NCBI GenBank assembly: GCA_009760855.2
Contig: WPIO01000191.1
Span: forward strand, 391,001-455,000
Source: Cristatella mucedo
Lineage: Eukaryota; Bryozoa; Phylactolaemata; Cristatellidae
Length of the DNA: 64,000 bases
Direction of reading: 5' to 3'
Made by a program: the position numbers and the translations under genes. This document shows, one piece after another, positions 36,365 to 49,613 of this stretch (position 1 is its first letter; each line of letters starts with the position of its first letter). Under the pieces are notes generated by a model. It made no database searches, had not been told where the DNA came from, and was given only the letters and a program-made list of their open reading frames with translations.

Positions 36365-38020
36365 AAAACGGAATGCCGCTCTGGCAGGGCCGCTCGCGTC
36401 GCGTCATATATACAGGAAGCGGTCGTCGCATGTGTACAGAGAGTGGCTACGAGCGCGGATTAGCTGCCGCCCGCTGTTTGCAGCCTGACTTGCAGAAACC
36501 CGATACCGCCTCTCGCGACCTGCCAATTCAAAGCGAGACGGCCACTCGGCGGCGGCAGCGGTGGGGGAAAGCGGGGCGCGGCGGGTCGTTTGACAAGGTG
36601 CTGACTGAAAAGGCGGCCGACGGCGAGGAGCTAAATCCACGCTCGAACGAGAGCCGACAAACAAGCGAGACTGAGCGCGTGGCGGCGGCGCTGAGGCGGC
36701 AGAAACTGCAGCAGCGCCGCAGCGCCGCCGCCGCGGCGCTGCGGAGGAGGCGGAGCGCGCGCGGAGAGCGAGTTTGAGCGCGCATAGCGTCGCGTCGCGT
36801 CGCGTCGCGCTCGCGCATGCGCGATCGTCATGCTTGCGCACCTGGCGAGGTCTATTAAAAAGGCCCCGTCCCCGCCCCCTCCGAATCGGCCCGACGAAAA
36901 GTGACAGATTAAGTTAGTTTTCTTTTTCTAGTTTTTTCGTTGCGAGGCCCCGCCCAAAGACAACGGAAACACCTCTTTTGAGCGCTTGCCTCGCATGCGT
37001 TCGTCCCAGCGTTCGACCCAGCTCGATTCAGTCTTACGGCTTCAGGCTTGAGAAATCAGGCCTAAGATTCGACGGCGGCACCGCACGGCGCCGCACCGCT
37101 CCGGTCGCAGCAGTAAACTGGCGCGTCGCCGCTAGGACGAGCGCGTCTCGCGCGCGCGGGTCTGCTGCGAACTCTGTGGCCCAGCTCGCTTTGCCGCCAA
37201 AAACCGGCAGCAGGAGATCGCGTTGCGAAATTCTACATGAGTGAAAGGTTTTGAAGCCGCGCGCCGCGGCGTTTGCGGCAACTTTAAGCGCCCTCTGGCG
37301 CCGACTGACAGCAGCGCCGCCGTACCGGTGAGCCGTGATGGCACATTAGGTAAGGCGGTTGCTTTCGCGACCTCGGTTCCGAGGTCGTGGGTTCGATTCC
37401 TGCGGTGGGCGATCCTTTATCGCCACTGCAAGCGGTGGTGAGAGCCGTAAAGGCTCTTCTGTCGCTATACAAAAAGAGACTGTTTAATCAGCTAGGATTT
37501 ACTTATTCATTTACAGGAGAACGAGCGAGCGGCCGCGAAGCCAATGGCGAACGGACGTTGGCCATAAGCTGCGCCGAGCCGTCGTTGGCGCGCATGGAAT
37601 GAACGAAATGAGAGACGGCACTTTGTTGGCGGCCATCGTTGTTGTTCGTTGACGAACTGCGTCGATCGCTGCACACTCGTCGTAATGAAAAGCCGGCAGG
37701 GTCACGTGCCAGGAAGACGGGATGGCGATTTCTTTCTCTCCCGAGAGTAGAGAGTAGCAGTCGCTCTCGCCGCGAGGGTGCGCGAGGACGTTCCATCTTC
37801 GCCGCCGGAAGTGAATCGCGGCGTCGTCGAAGCTCGCAGAAATAACCGGCACAATAACCGTGAAACTTACGAGCGATTAGGACAGATGGCGTCAGGGATG
37901 ACGTTTCGTGATGTTGCACAGCCAAGGCTTTAACGCGACTGACTCTGGAGCCAGCGAGCCGGAAGTGCACAGTCGCCGGCAAAGGCGAAAGGTCAAACGA
38001 GGCACGTCGCAAGGTCAAAG
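36062..38020. other. Intergenic, GST-B promoter side
   Basis: CpG-dense to about 36,860, with (GACA)n at 36,339-36,362 and (CGTCG)n-like DNA at 36,785-36,815. No gene is recognised besides the SINE at 37,326. A non-coding GST-B leader exon is expected but not located. Confidence 0.45.
37326..37505 (+). mobile_element. tRNA-derived SINE, family 2
   Basis: A-box-like tggcacattaggtaaggcggttgc and B-box-like ggtcgtgggttcgattcc. The body contains gtgggcgatcctttatcgcc and gtaaaggctcttctgtcgct. A related copy lies reversed at 8,830-8,968. Confidence 0.75.
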
Positions 38021-38097
38021 AAAATGTAAAGCGCTTATAAAGAGATTGAGTTATCTGAGGGCGCTTTATCAAGTGCATTATTATTATTATTATCATT
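38020..38097 (+). mobile_element. LINE 3' tail fragment
   Basis: Aaatgtaaagcgcttataaa, hairpin partner gggcgctttatcaagtgc, then (ATT)n. Confidence 0.85.
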
Positions 38098-38563
38098 CTA
38101 AAGCGACGGCAGAGCCTTCTAGCACCGCGATGGCCCGAGCTGTCAGATCGTCGACTGCGTCCTCTCTGGCGCCGCACAAAAGGAAGTGGAAGCAGAAAGG
38201 AAGCAGAAAGGAAGCAGAAAAGGATGCGGAAAAGGATGCGGAAAAGAGAAGCGTTAAAGGAAGCGGTAAAGGAAGTGGAAACCGCGACCTGCTCTTGATG
38301 TCAGACGAATTTTGGCCATTCGGGGGGTTCGCGTGAGCGCGCACATGCACTCGAGCATTTGTGAAGGCAGAGGGAATGTGCCGACCAAGTGCTCTTTGCA
38401 CAATTCAGCTACGTACAAAAACCCAAGCTTACTTCATTGTCGTAGCGATTGAAAACGCGCGAAAGCAAAACACGACAAGATCGCGTAGCAAGAGAACAGT
38501 TGCAAGGATGCATTATAGTGCCGCGTATGATTTCATTATTATACGACCAAATGCAGTAGCTGC

Positions 38564-38594
<31 letters not shown>

Positions 38595-39416
38595 TCGCCT
38601 TCGGCCACGAAGGTTGAAGGTCGCCTCCTGGGGCATCCCGCGCTGGCTACTCCCGCGGCCGCCAGCGCTCAAGTTGTGCGCCCGTCGTGCGCCTCCGCGA
38701 GAGACGCCGCTCGCTGCGATAGATGCGGAGCCTCTGAGAGGCGCTAAGACCCTCCGAGAGGCGCCGCGCTAAGACCGGACGCCGTGAGAGCGGCGGCGGC
38801 GGCGGCCGCCTCGACGTCAGAGCCGTGCGTCGTCGCTGCAAGGCGAGATTAATTCGAAGCGCCGCGAGAGCGGCGGACAGCAGAGCTGCAGGGCTTTCGC
38901 AAACGCCGGAGGCAAGCGCTTCACCGCTCGGTGGCGCTGCGCGCGCCTCGCGCAAGAGCGCAATCGAGCTCGACGAGCGCAGGAAGAGGTGGGAGACGTG
39001 ACCGGAAGGAAGCACAGGAAGCGGTTTGCGCATCGTCCAGGCGCCTGCCCGGAAATTTTGAAACTCTCGGGCGCAGCTCGCGCATGCGCTGCGAAAATTA
39101 GAAAAGGCTAAGCGACAAAAGATTAATAAAAGAGAGAGGGGAAAAACTCCCCAAACGCCGCCTTTATTTTCGGGCTCGGCGCCATCGTGTGCTTGGCAAT
39201 CCGAGCCACTTCGGTGCGACCGAGAGAGACACAATAACGACCAACGGGCGCCAGCCGACGGGCGGCCGCGTCGTCGCGCGGCCGCCCGTCGCTTGTCCCG
39301 CGGCGGCGGCGGCGGCCTCGTCCGGCGGCGGCATAAGGTCGGCCCAAGGTCACGCGGTCTCGCCAGTGGCGCCGAACGTCGATTCTGGGCTTCCGGTCGT
39401 GTCGAATGAGCACAGT
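38098..39416. other. Intergenic, no gene recognised
   Basis: Short tandem aaggaagcagaaaggaagcag / aaggatgcgg units at 38,195-38,270 and (GCT)n at 38,561-38,585. Long minus-strand open frames are composition artefacts. Confidence 0.5.
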
Positions 39417-39584
39417 TCAGAACGACGTCACGGGTCTCTTGGCGATGTAGTCCTTGATGCGAGGCAACGCCGCGAACCTTTCGACGAAAGCGGTCAGCTT
39501 GGCGCTGTGCGACCTCCACTTCAGGCTCTCCAGCGTCTCGGATCCGGTCAGAATGGTGAAGGCGAGCACGTCCGCGGCCGTCAC
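39417..39584 (-). CDS. GST copy C, exon 5
   Basis: 168 bases, AADVLAFTILTGSETLESLK to the stop; acceptor gctcag. Keeps the LPRIKDYIAKRP end. Confidence 0.88.
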   Translation of the reverse strand: MTAADVLAFTILTGSETLESLKWRSHSAKLTAFVERFAALPRIKDYIAKRPVTSF

Positions 39585-39811
39585 CTGAGCGCGCGCGCGC
39601 GCCCGCGTGAGCGCGCTCGCAGAGACCGACCGCGCTCGCAAATCTGCCGAAAGCCGCTCTCGACGGCGGCGCGTCCTTTTCGCTCGGCGGCGCGCGCGAG
39701 GCTGTGCATCTAACATTATGCTGCGCATCTCGCGAGAACCGGCGAGAAGCGCGGGCGGGCGAGCGAGCCGCCGCGACGGGGTCGCCGGCCGCCGCGGGCC
39801 GCCGTATCTCA

Positions 39812-42019
<2,208 letters not shown>

Positions 42020-42020
<1 letters not shown>

Positions 42021-42190
42021 CTCAACTGCTCTCCTGACTCTGCTATGCTTCCCACTTTCTCTTTGCTGCGTGAGACGAAGTCTGTTGGCTACCGAATGCG
42101 TACCGAAAGCCGCTTAGGCTGTGAGTGCGCTATGCAAAACTCTCCTGCGTAACACCCGCATGGTCTTTGTGACTTTGTGGAGTTACTGAC
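42020..42190 (-). repeat. Interspersed repeat R1, copy d (reversed)
   Basis: Reverse complement of copy c: the core reads GGCTACCGAATGCGTACCG, with ctcctgcgtaacaccc and gtgactttgtgga following. Confidence 0.75.
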
Positions 42191-42539
42191 GGATATATAT
42201 TACATTGTAGGGGCTCGCGGGCGCGCGATGGCGGCGCGACGAAGAACGAAGCCCCCACAAGCGAGTCGTGGCGTTGTCGACGACGGCTGTATTATGTGAT
42301 CTAGTAGCCGTCGTGCGTGCTGCTCCAGAGCACGTGGTTTCGAGAGGGAGAGAAGAGAGTGGATAGCGTGCGTGCAGGCCGACGCACAGGCTGAAAGTGA
42401 ATCGCGCGGCAAGGAATGCGTCACGTGCCGGCAAGGAGCGTTCCCGTTGGGCGGACAGAACGTCGGCTGGGGGGGCGGAACCACGTGACGGCGATGACAC
42501 GCCCACAACATTACATCTAGTGCCTACGTCTATCTATGC

Positions 42540-42726
<187 letters not shown>

Positions 42727-42860
42727 CATCTATGTAATGTCATATTCTAGACCTGCTGAATTCGGTTGCAAGCTCTAAGAGGCTGTCGACATTGAATTAC
42801 AGAGAACCGTTGGTGAGAGAAAATACCGGCCAGTTGAAGCGTCTCCATTTAATCCTCGTC

Positions 42861-43041
42861 AGTAGATATAAAATGAATGGCATGTAGCCTAGGGCTCGAT
42901 CGAATGACGTCATCAACTAAACAAATCATCCTCCGATAAACAATCTCGCTTCCGCTCGATCGTTTCTCGTCGTCCGATTTATTTAATGGCTGCCGCCATT
43001 CTCGAGACCCTATTCTCCATACCATTCATTTTATATCTACT
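42861..43041. repeat. 20-bp perfect inverted repeat at the host/virus boundary
   Basis: AGTAGATATAAAATGAATGG at 42,861-42,880 is repeated exactly in inverse orientation at 43,022-43,041. The intervening 141 bases contain the small palindrome atggctgccgccat. Base composition changes sharply from here to the right. Confidence 0.85.
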
Positions 43042-43136
43042 AAGAGTTGTTTAGGTTGATGTGACTATATAAGAGTAAAAAATAGCTACAATTAATTAAA
43101 TGTTCAATTAAATAAATTTGTTCTATCTTTATACAC

Positions 43137-43562
43137 ATGTCTCATAACATTGATAATTTTATGCGACGGGAGAGTGAAAAATTTGGCGATCATGCAAAAC
43201 GTATGAGAGAAGAGGTAAGAAAACGTACAGGTCTTTTTCCAAAATATTCTTTCTCAAAAGGCAGTGTAGATGCATTGATTGCAACTCTACGTTCACCAAC
43301 AGCTGTAAAACTAGATAATCCTATTGCTAAGAAAGCCACTAAGCCTAAAAGTAGATGGTCTTTCGATAAAGAGTCCAGGAAGCTAATGAAGATACAGGAA
43401 ACAGGTTGGTTTTTGGAAAAATCGCCTTCTAATGGTAAATCCTTAGATTATTAATATATTGGACTAGATAAGAACGTAAATGATTTTGATGTAATATATG
43501 ATCCAATTGGAGCAGAGCTTAAATTAGTTATTAAAGAATTAATTAGAAACAAGAGTGACTGA
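43137..43562 (+). pseudogene. Viral element gene 1, unknown
   Basis: First gene of the element, directly upstream of the polymerase. It begins MSHNIDNFMRRESEKFGDHA, is charged and lysine/arginine-rich, and is probably soluble and helical. An in-frame TAA at 43,452-43,454 interrupts it. The same frame continues to TGA 43,560-43,562, and the downstream part looks equally coding (DFDVIYDPIGAELKLVI). The start has tatacac before the ATG, a weak form of the element's start motif. I do not recognise the family. By position it could be the terminal protein or another replication partner, but nothing in the sequence shows that. Confidence 0.65.
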
Positions 43563-43565
43563 AAA

Positions 43566-46500
43566 ATGACCCTTGTTATTTCACCTATTTTAGTTTCAGA
43601 AAGTGGTGCGTATAACTACCAACCATTTGCAGGAGTAAGTAATTCAAAAATAAATAGTTTCAGATATTGATAGAATAATTAGAACACAATTTTCAGCTTT
43701 TAAAAAGAAAGTAGAGGAATGGTTAGAAAAAGGTTCTAATTGTATTATAGTTATCATTAATGCTATTTATTTAAAGTTTTCTTATTTTTGTCATAAACTC
43801 GGCGGTAGTTACTTACTAATGCCAGAAGGATTAGAAAAGAAGAGGTAAACAATTAATATAAAGAATGAATCAGATAATCTTTGTGCTTTATGGTGTGTGT
43901 TAAGGTTTCTCCACTGGAGAGATAACCATCCAGAGTCTATTGCCGATTTAAAGGAAATATTACATGAGAAATATTCGCATCATCTTAAGAGAATAGAAGA
44001 TTTGTTCAGTGTTAAGGAGAATTATCCTTTAAACGTAATAAATGTTGTTGATATTCCTTATTTAGCTGAATTATTTAACATAACTATTAATTTTTACGAA
44101 TATGATAATAAAATTCTAACTCTACTTATTGTAGTTGATGAAGAGAAAGAGAGACATTTAGATCTTCTTTTATATAGCACTCCAAATAAAAGCAACTTTC
44201 ATTATGTAATTATTAAAAACTTCAATGGTTTGTGTAGAAGTAGCAAAGGATATGGAACACAGCTTACTTGTAAAAGATGTTTGTGTAGATTTTACTCTAA
44301 AGATAAACTAGAATCACATGTTGATGCTTGCAAACATGGAAATTATGGTAAATTTAGAATAAGAATGCCAAGTGCAGATAGTAAAAAAGGAGATAAATGT
44401 TATTTTAAAGATTATGCTAAAACGTTATGGTGTCCTTATGTTGCTTATGCAGACTTTGAATGTTTACTTACAAGCGTTAGAAAAACTTATAAAGAAGATC
44501 CTACTACCCCACAAGGTACTTTTCAAAAGCATATTCCTTATTCATCTGCTTATACTATTATTGATTATGATGGAAAACAAAGAACATTTAAATTATTCAA
44601 TGGTTCAAATAATGTTAGAGATCTATTAAAAAGTTTGTTAGAAGAAGTTGAGAAAATAAAAAATGAAATGAAACCTGTTCTTGATAACTATGAAAAGTTT
44701 GATTATAGTAATTTTAAGGAAGAAGCCAAAAAAGATTTTGAGAATGCAACTGTTTGTCATATTTGCGATTTAGATCTAGATGGAGATAAAGTTTTAGATC
44801 ATTGGCATTTAACAGGAAAGTATAGGGGTGCCGCGCATAATGCTTGCAACTTAAATCTCAGCATTAATCCTAAGAGGTTTAAACTTCCAGTATTTACTCA
44901 CAACTTAAAAGGTTATGACTCACATTTATTAGTGCAAGAGTTTCAAGATTTAAAACTAGATAAAAAAGTTATTGCCAATAACATAGAGAAATATATAAAC
45001 ATTGAGATTGGTTCACTTACTTTTAAAGACTCTTTACAAATGTCTCAAAAAGATTTTAGCAGATCTTGTAAATAATGTTGTTAAATAAGGTAAACCATTA
45101 GAACAAACAAGAAATTACTTTTCAATGTTGGATGATAATGAATTCAATCTATTAAAAGAAAAAGGTATATTGCCATATGAGTATATAGACTCATTTTCAA
45201 GACTAGATGAAAAGTCACTACCACCAATTAAAAGTTTTTATAGCACATTAAATGATATAAACATAGATGAAAAAGATTATGATCGTTTAAGAAAGTATGG
45301 GCATTGATGAAAAAATAGATCCAAGCACTGAAAATACATTAGGAAAGTACAGCGATATTTATCTAACTATGGATGTCCTTCTACTTGCAGATGTATTTCA
45401 ACATTTTAGACATTTACCAAAGAAAATTGATGGTTTAGATCCTGCCAATTTCCTTACAGCACCAGGTTTAACTTGGTCTGCAGGTTTGAGATTTTCAAAG
45501 GTTAAATTAGATTTATTAACAAACTTTGAACATTTTGACTCCTTTGAAAGTGCAATAAGAGGAGGAATAACGCAAGCATCATGTAGATATGTCAAAGCAA
45601 ACAATGAAATGGCTTCTAATTATGATAGTGCTAAAGAAAAGAGTTAGTTACTTTATGCTGATGCAAATTCATTATATGCTACAGCAATGACACAACCACT
45701 TCTAATTTCAAGTTTTTAGATAGTAAACAAATAAAGAAGATTACAACTAAGAAGATATTATCATTAAAAGAGGATGCAGAAACCGGTTATGCTTTTGAAG
45801 TAGATACGCACAATCCAGAGGAATTACACGGCACTCACACTGATTGTCCTATTCTACCAATAAGGAAAAAAGTGGGTGTTGAAGAATACTCTGAATATCA
45901 AAAGAAAACGTTATTAAGGGATGATAAGACGAAAACAGATGATTGCGAAACTAAAGTTGAAAAACTGATCGTTGAACCTAGAACCAAAAGTTAAATATGT
46001 TATCCATTATAGAAATTTACAACTTGCAATTGAAAGAGGATATGTATTAACGAAGAGACATAGAGTAATGAGTTTCACACAAAGAAGATAGTTAATCGAA
46101 TATATAGTTAATAACATTGAAAGAAGAAAAGTAGCTAAGGATGAGTTTGAAAAAGAATATTATAAACTCAAAAACAATGCATTCTTTGGAAAGACAATGG
46201 AAAATGTTGAAGAACGAGTAAACATTGAATTGTTCGATCCTAAATATTATAAGGATGTTGTAGTTTCAGATAAAAGAGTAATGAGTGCAAGGTTTAAAGA
46301 TAGAAGGTTGTTTGATCAAGATTTAGTAGAAATTGAAACAACGAAAGCAGAGATCTGTCTCAATAAGCCTATTTATTTAGGTTTTACAATTCTAGATATT
46401 TCAAAACTAATAATGCAAGATTTCTATTATAACACAATAAAAGATTATTATAATGATAAAGTAACACTTGCTTATACTGACACTGATTCTTTAGTAATGC

Positions 46501-47126
46501 AAATGAATACTGATAATGTTTATAGAGACTTTGAAAATTATTTAGATTACCTAGATTTGTCTGGTTATCCTAAGAATCAAGATATATGGAAAGTAGAAGG
46601 AGCAGAAAAGATTATACCTGCTAATAAGGAAAGTCTGGGGAAATTCAAGGATGACATATGCGAGAAATATTCAATAGATCCAAAAACAAAAGATTTCATT
46701 AGAGATAAAAAAGGTGATGTGATTGAAAAATCAATTGCACTTGATGAGGGCGTTTTCTTAAGACCAAAACCCTATTCAATGCAAATAGCTACCAAGAAAG
46801 ATAAAGGAATAGAAGTTAAATCTGCAGTCAAAAAAGCAAAAGGAACAAAGAAAGATGTAGTAAAGAAGTGTTTGACTCATTCTGATTATGTTGGTTGTCT
46901 TAAAACTGGATATGATGTTTATTGCAACCAATCAAGATTTCAATCTAGAAACCATCAAATTTATACTATAACACAATCTACAAAAGCACTATCAGCATTT
47001 GGCTCAAAACGGTATTGGTTAGACTGTGGAATTCATAGTTACTCCTACGGCCACTATAGGATAAAAGAGTCAGCAGGTCACTGTAAAACTTGTAATATTA
47101 GTATAGATGCCGAAAAGAAAGATTGA
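43566..47126 (+). pseudogene. Protein-primed family B DNA polymerase, disrupted
   Basis: Replicative polymerase of the element. Visible in order: ExoI YADFE (44,448), a Cys/His HNH-type zinc motif CHICDLDLDGDKVLDHWH (44,755-44,808), the HNLKGYDSHLL ExoII region, the MDVLLLADVF ExoIII region (45,370), motif A DANSLY (45,661), motif B KLKNNAFFGKT (46,168) and motif C YTDTDS (46,474). A Cys-rich segment precedes ExoI. It ends at TGA 47,124-47,126. Breaks: frame changes near 43,660, 45,050, 45,300, 45,700 and 45,980; in-frame TAA at 43,846 and 45,086; TAG at 45,645 and 46,089. Catalytic motifs A and C are intact as sequence but lie in different reading segments. The start is uncertain; ATG 43,566 follows the previous stop by three bases. 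Confidence 0.92.
47102..47109 (+). promoter_or_regulatory. Start motif TATAGATG
   Basis: Variant of the element-wide TATATAGAAAATG signal, at the start of the short basic ORF. Confidence 0.5.
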
Positions 47127-47219
47127 AAATACTAAACCATTACCAGTAAAGAGAGTTAGATTTTCAGATAAAAAGAAAAAAAAGATGATAAAAAACTAGT
47201 TGATATACAGAAGAAGTAG
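47107..47219 (+). CDS. Short highly basic ORF overlapping the PolB end
   Basis: ATG at 47,107 lies inside the last codons of the polymerase and is preceded by TATAG, the element's start motif. Begins MPKRKIENTKPLPVKRVRFS and enters a lysine run. The present frame stops at TAG 47,197; a one-base change in the A-run would extend it to TAG 47,217. It could be a small basic nucleic-acid-binding virion protein, but that is a guess from charge alone. Confidence 0.5.
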
Positions 47220-47275
47220 AGCTATACGAGTCAATGGAGAAATTAGATATATACTAACAAAATTATTTTTACTAT

Positions 47276-47284
47276 TATAGGATG
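47276..47284 (+). promoter_or_regulatory. Start motif TATAGGATG
   Basis: Variant signal at the acidic protein start. Confidence 0.55.
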
Positions 47285-47531
47285 GATCCCAAATAAATCG
47301 ATATGACCAGTTCTGATAGTGAGTCAGAGTATTCAGAGGATTCATCAAATGGAAACAGAATCTGAGTCTTACGAGTCTGAAGCTTCATCTTACATTGATA
47401 CTGAATCAGAAGAGGGAGAAGATCTAGAAGAATTTCTATTTGATAAGCAATACGAAGATCTCACTGATGAGGAAGTAAAAGCATACGTAGAGTATCTTGA
47501 ATCACTAATAGATAGCTCTGAAGAGATTTAA
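47282..47531 (+). pseudogene. Small acidic Ser/Glu-rich protein, disrupted
   Basis: ATG 47,282 follows TATAGG, the start motif. An in-frame TAA occurs at 47,294-47,296, and there is a second ATG at 47,303. The coding frame shifts once near 47,325-47,345, after which the ORF continues through ETESESYESEASSYIDTESE to TAA 47,529-47,531. Strongly acidic, with a helical C-terminus (DLTDEEVKAYVEYLES). No family recognised; first of the small-gene cluster. Confidence 0.55.
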
Positions 47532-47555
47532 ATAAATAAAAAAATATTATTTTTG

Positions 47556-47566
47556 TATAGAAAATA
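47556..47566 (+). promoter_or_regulatory. Start motif TATAGAAAATA (ATG lost)
   Basis: Full signal with ATA where ATG is expected; marks the start of the 47,564 ORF. Confidence 0.6.
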
Positions 47567-47791
47567 AATTTTGAGGAAAAATTTGAAAAGATTTTTAATT
47601 ACAATAAATACATAGGTGGTGAAATACTTTATATTTTTGTATATAAATTTGATAACTATGACTCAGCAATTCATAAGTCAGAAGTCTATAAAGTTTTAAA
47701 AGAATTAGACCCAAAAGTTATTGACATTCTTCTTGAGATTAGAAAATACAAAAAAGAGTTATTTCGCTTAGTAGTGTACACGCAAATATAA
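47564..47791 (+). pseudogene. Small ORF with lost start codon
   Basis: An uninterrupted frame of about 75 codons that lacks an ATG. The start motif TATAGAAA at 47,556 is followed by ATA exactly where the neighbours have ATG, so one base has probably changed. It includes FNYNKYIGGEILYIFVYKFD and ends LEIRKYKKELFRLVVYTQI, TAA 47,789-47,791. The next start motif begins 28 bases later. The C-terminal helix resembles those of the following small ORFs in position and charge pattern. Confidence 0.5.
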
Positions 47792-47818
47792 TTTCATTTA
47801 AATGAAATTATCTTTTCA

Positions 47819-47831
47819 TATATAGAAAATG
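47819..47831 (+). promoter_or_regulatory. Start motif TATATAGAAAATG
   Basis: Perfect signal before the MDVSRIL ORF. Confidence 0.75.
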
Positions 47832-48104
47832 GATGTCTCAAGAATTTTAAGTTGTGAACAATCAAGAGAAATGGCAGTAAAAATCTGCCTTCAAAAACTT
47901 AAAGGTCAAGATCAACGTATAGTTAAACATTCACTAGACAAACTCATTCCAGATATTGATAGCTCTTATATTAGTATTCTTATAGATATATTTGATACAT
48001 GTGATAAACTAATGGAGAGTCGTATTAAGATAAATGACATGCTTGGAGAGGCAAATAAAAAATCTAAAACACCAAAAACAAAACCAGGAGTAGTAATTAA
48101 TTAA
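47829..48104 (+). CDS. Small unknown protein, MDVSRIL type
   Basis: Intact ORF of 91 codons with a perfect TATATAGAAAATG start and TAA end. Begins MDVSRILSCEQSREMAVKIC and has a helical middle (IDSSYISILIDIFDTCDKLM). Member of a tandem set with the ORFs at 48,128 and 48,415, which share an Asp then Arg-Ile-Leu N-terminus and a helix about 50-60 residues in. Role unknown. Position between polymerase and fibre genes suggests accessory or host-directed function, which is inference. Confidence 0.7.
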   Translation: MDVSRILSCEQSREMAVKICLQKLKGQDQRIVKHSLDKLIPDIDSSYISILIDIFDTCDKLMESRIKINDMLGEANKKSKTPKTKPGVVIN

Positions 48105-48120
48105 ACAAATTTATTATTAT

Positions 48121-48130
48121 TATATAGATG
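48121..48130 (+). promoter_or_regulatory. Start motif TATATAGATG
   Basis: Signal with a shorter A-run, before the MDVRIL ORF. Confidence 0.65.
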
Positions 48131-48379
48131 GATGTAAGAATATTAAGACTTCCATGTTGCAAATAAACTTTAATTTTTTTTAAATACATACACGACAGAA
48201 AATTTAGTTCTTATAAATTTGATGATTTCATTTTAACATTGAATGATTCACAGATTGCTTCACTTTTTTATATTTGTAGAGAAAGTGAGAGATTAGATGA
48301 AGAACTTACGAAATACAGTGAGTCTTGTATAAATAATAGAAAAACAATTAATAATCTACAAGAGAGTTTTGGTTTGTAA
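48128..48379 (+). pseudogene. Small unknown protein, MDVRIL type, one stop
   Basis: Starts at a TATATAGATG motif with MDVRILRLPCC, then an in-frame TAA at 48,164-48,166. The same frame continues through YKFDDFILTLNDSQIASLFY to TAA 48,377-48,379. Length without the break would be about 83 residues. Related in N-terminus and layout to the two neighbours. Confidence 0.55.
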
Positions 48380-48404
48380 TTATATTAAACAAATTTAAAA
48401 GTAG

Positions 48405-48417
48405 TATATAGAAAATG
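48405..48417 (+). promoter_or_regulatory. Start motif TATATAGAAAATG
   Basis: Perfect signal before the MDQRISRIL ORF. Confidence 0.75.
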
Positions 48418-48661
48418 GATCAAAGAATATCAAGAATACTCTCTAACAAACGTGTTGGTGTCTATGCAGGTACAATTTGCATTTGGGTTTTTAATACTGA
48501 TCCTGAAGACATATCTTTATATTAGTAAGCTACCTGATTCACTTATAAAAATGTTACTTAAAATGTGCGATCTTTATGATAAAATAGATGAGTGTCAAAG
48601 TGAGTTATCTTCTATTTATGATAGTATTAGTCATGAGACGTCAGGCACATATTTATTTTAA
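48415..48661 (+). pseudogene. Small unknown protein, MDQRISRIL type, one frameshift
   Basis: Perfect TATATAGAAAATG start. Begins MDQRISRILSNKRVGVYAGT. The frame changes near 48,505-48,530, and the second part (KLPDSLIKMLLKMCDLYDKI) runs to TAA 48,659-48,661. Third member of the small-ORF set. Confidence 0.55.
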
Positions 48662-48691
48662 TCTGTGTGCATGTATTTTATTTTTTATTAT

Positions 48692-48704
48692 TATGTAGGA
48701 AATG
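48692..48704 (+). promoter_or_regulatory. Start motif TATGTAGGAAATG
   Basis: Two-base variant before the 48,702 gene. Confidence 0.55.
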
Positions 48705-49179
48705 GAAGCAGTTACTGACCCAATGCTAGCAACTACTGCAGTAGCACTTAAATCTTACGTTGATTATCTTGTTAAGTCAAGAATGACAGCATATGACGAG
48801 CAACAACTCAGTTCTGATATTTCACTTATGACTGATGAGTCTGTTAAGAAATTCTATAGACTATATTCTATATTCTATAGACGTTAAAGCACAAAAGATT
48901 ATTACTGCAGGTCAAACTGAAGTTCTATCAGGTCTTGAGGAAAGAGTTAGATCTAAAGTTGATGCTCTTCTCGATGATCTGATGAGTGAGATTTCCAGTT
49001 ATACGTCTTGGATTGCAACACAACATCCATCAATGTCTACAGTCATATCTGGAGTATCTGGTGTTTAACCTGCCATCACTGGAATTGTTAAAGATGAGTG
49101 CTACGCAGTTCTACCAAGTATTACTGATGGTAAGAGTGCAAAACAAAAAGCGGCTGAGGCAGCACTAGCACAAGTGTAG
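48702..49179 (+). pseudogene. Unknown helical protein, disrupted
   Basis: ATG follows TATGTAGGAA, a variant start motif. Begins MEAVTDPMLATTAVALKSYV. The frame shifts near 48,870, then continues with TEVLSGLEERVRSKVDALLD. An in-frame TAA at 49,066-49,068 precedes the last third, which ends KQKAAEAALAQV, TAG 49,177-49,179. Predicted mostly helical with a heptad-like region. Not recognised. Confidence 0.55.
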
Positions 49180-49222
49180 TTTAATTTAATTTAAATTAAT
49201 TTAAATAAAATATAAAAAACAA

Positions 49223-49235
49223 TATATAGAAGATG
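49223..49235 (+). promoter_or_regulatory. Start motif TATATAGAAGATG
   Basis: One-base variant before the 49,233 gene. Confidence 0.7.
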
Positions 49236-49613
49236 AACGTCGAGACAAGAAGCAAAGGCTGTCTTGAAGAAGCACAAGGGCAACAGCATTCAAACTTTAA
49301 GATCTGTTCTTATCCATTGGGTAGAATAGAAGACGTCAGATCGACTCTGTTAGATGCTGTAAAACTAGTATTAGAATATAAAGCACTTATAATTAATTAA
49401 TCTGATCCAAAAATAGCAAATATATTTTCCAAAGTTAGAGATGGTTCAATCTTTGAAGAGTTCCTTAAAGACCTAAAAATAGAAAAAATAAATAGTATGA
49501 GAACTGAAGCTTACTCTAAAAAAATAGCGATAGCTAAACGAATGAAAGAAGAAGGAAAGAGTTTCGATATACCAGAAGAATTGATTAAAGAGACTATGTA
49601 TTGGAAGATTTAA
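49233..49613 (+). pseudogene. Unknown protein with one in-frame stop
   Basis: Starts at TATATAGAAGATG with MNVETRSKGCLEEAQGQQHS. Single in-frame TAA at 49,398-49,400; the frame is otherwise open to TAA 49,611-49,613. The second half is charged and helical (SKKIAIAKRMKEEGKSFDIP). Its stop lies in attTAAat, which is also the stop of the converging minus-strand gene. Confidence 0.6.

Noticed and set aside
47829-48104. Assigning the small ORFs as Bcl-2-like or other known host-directed viral proteins
   Set aside because: No diagnostic motif is visible; length and helicity alone are not enough.
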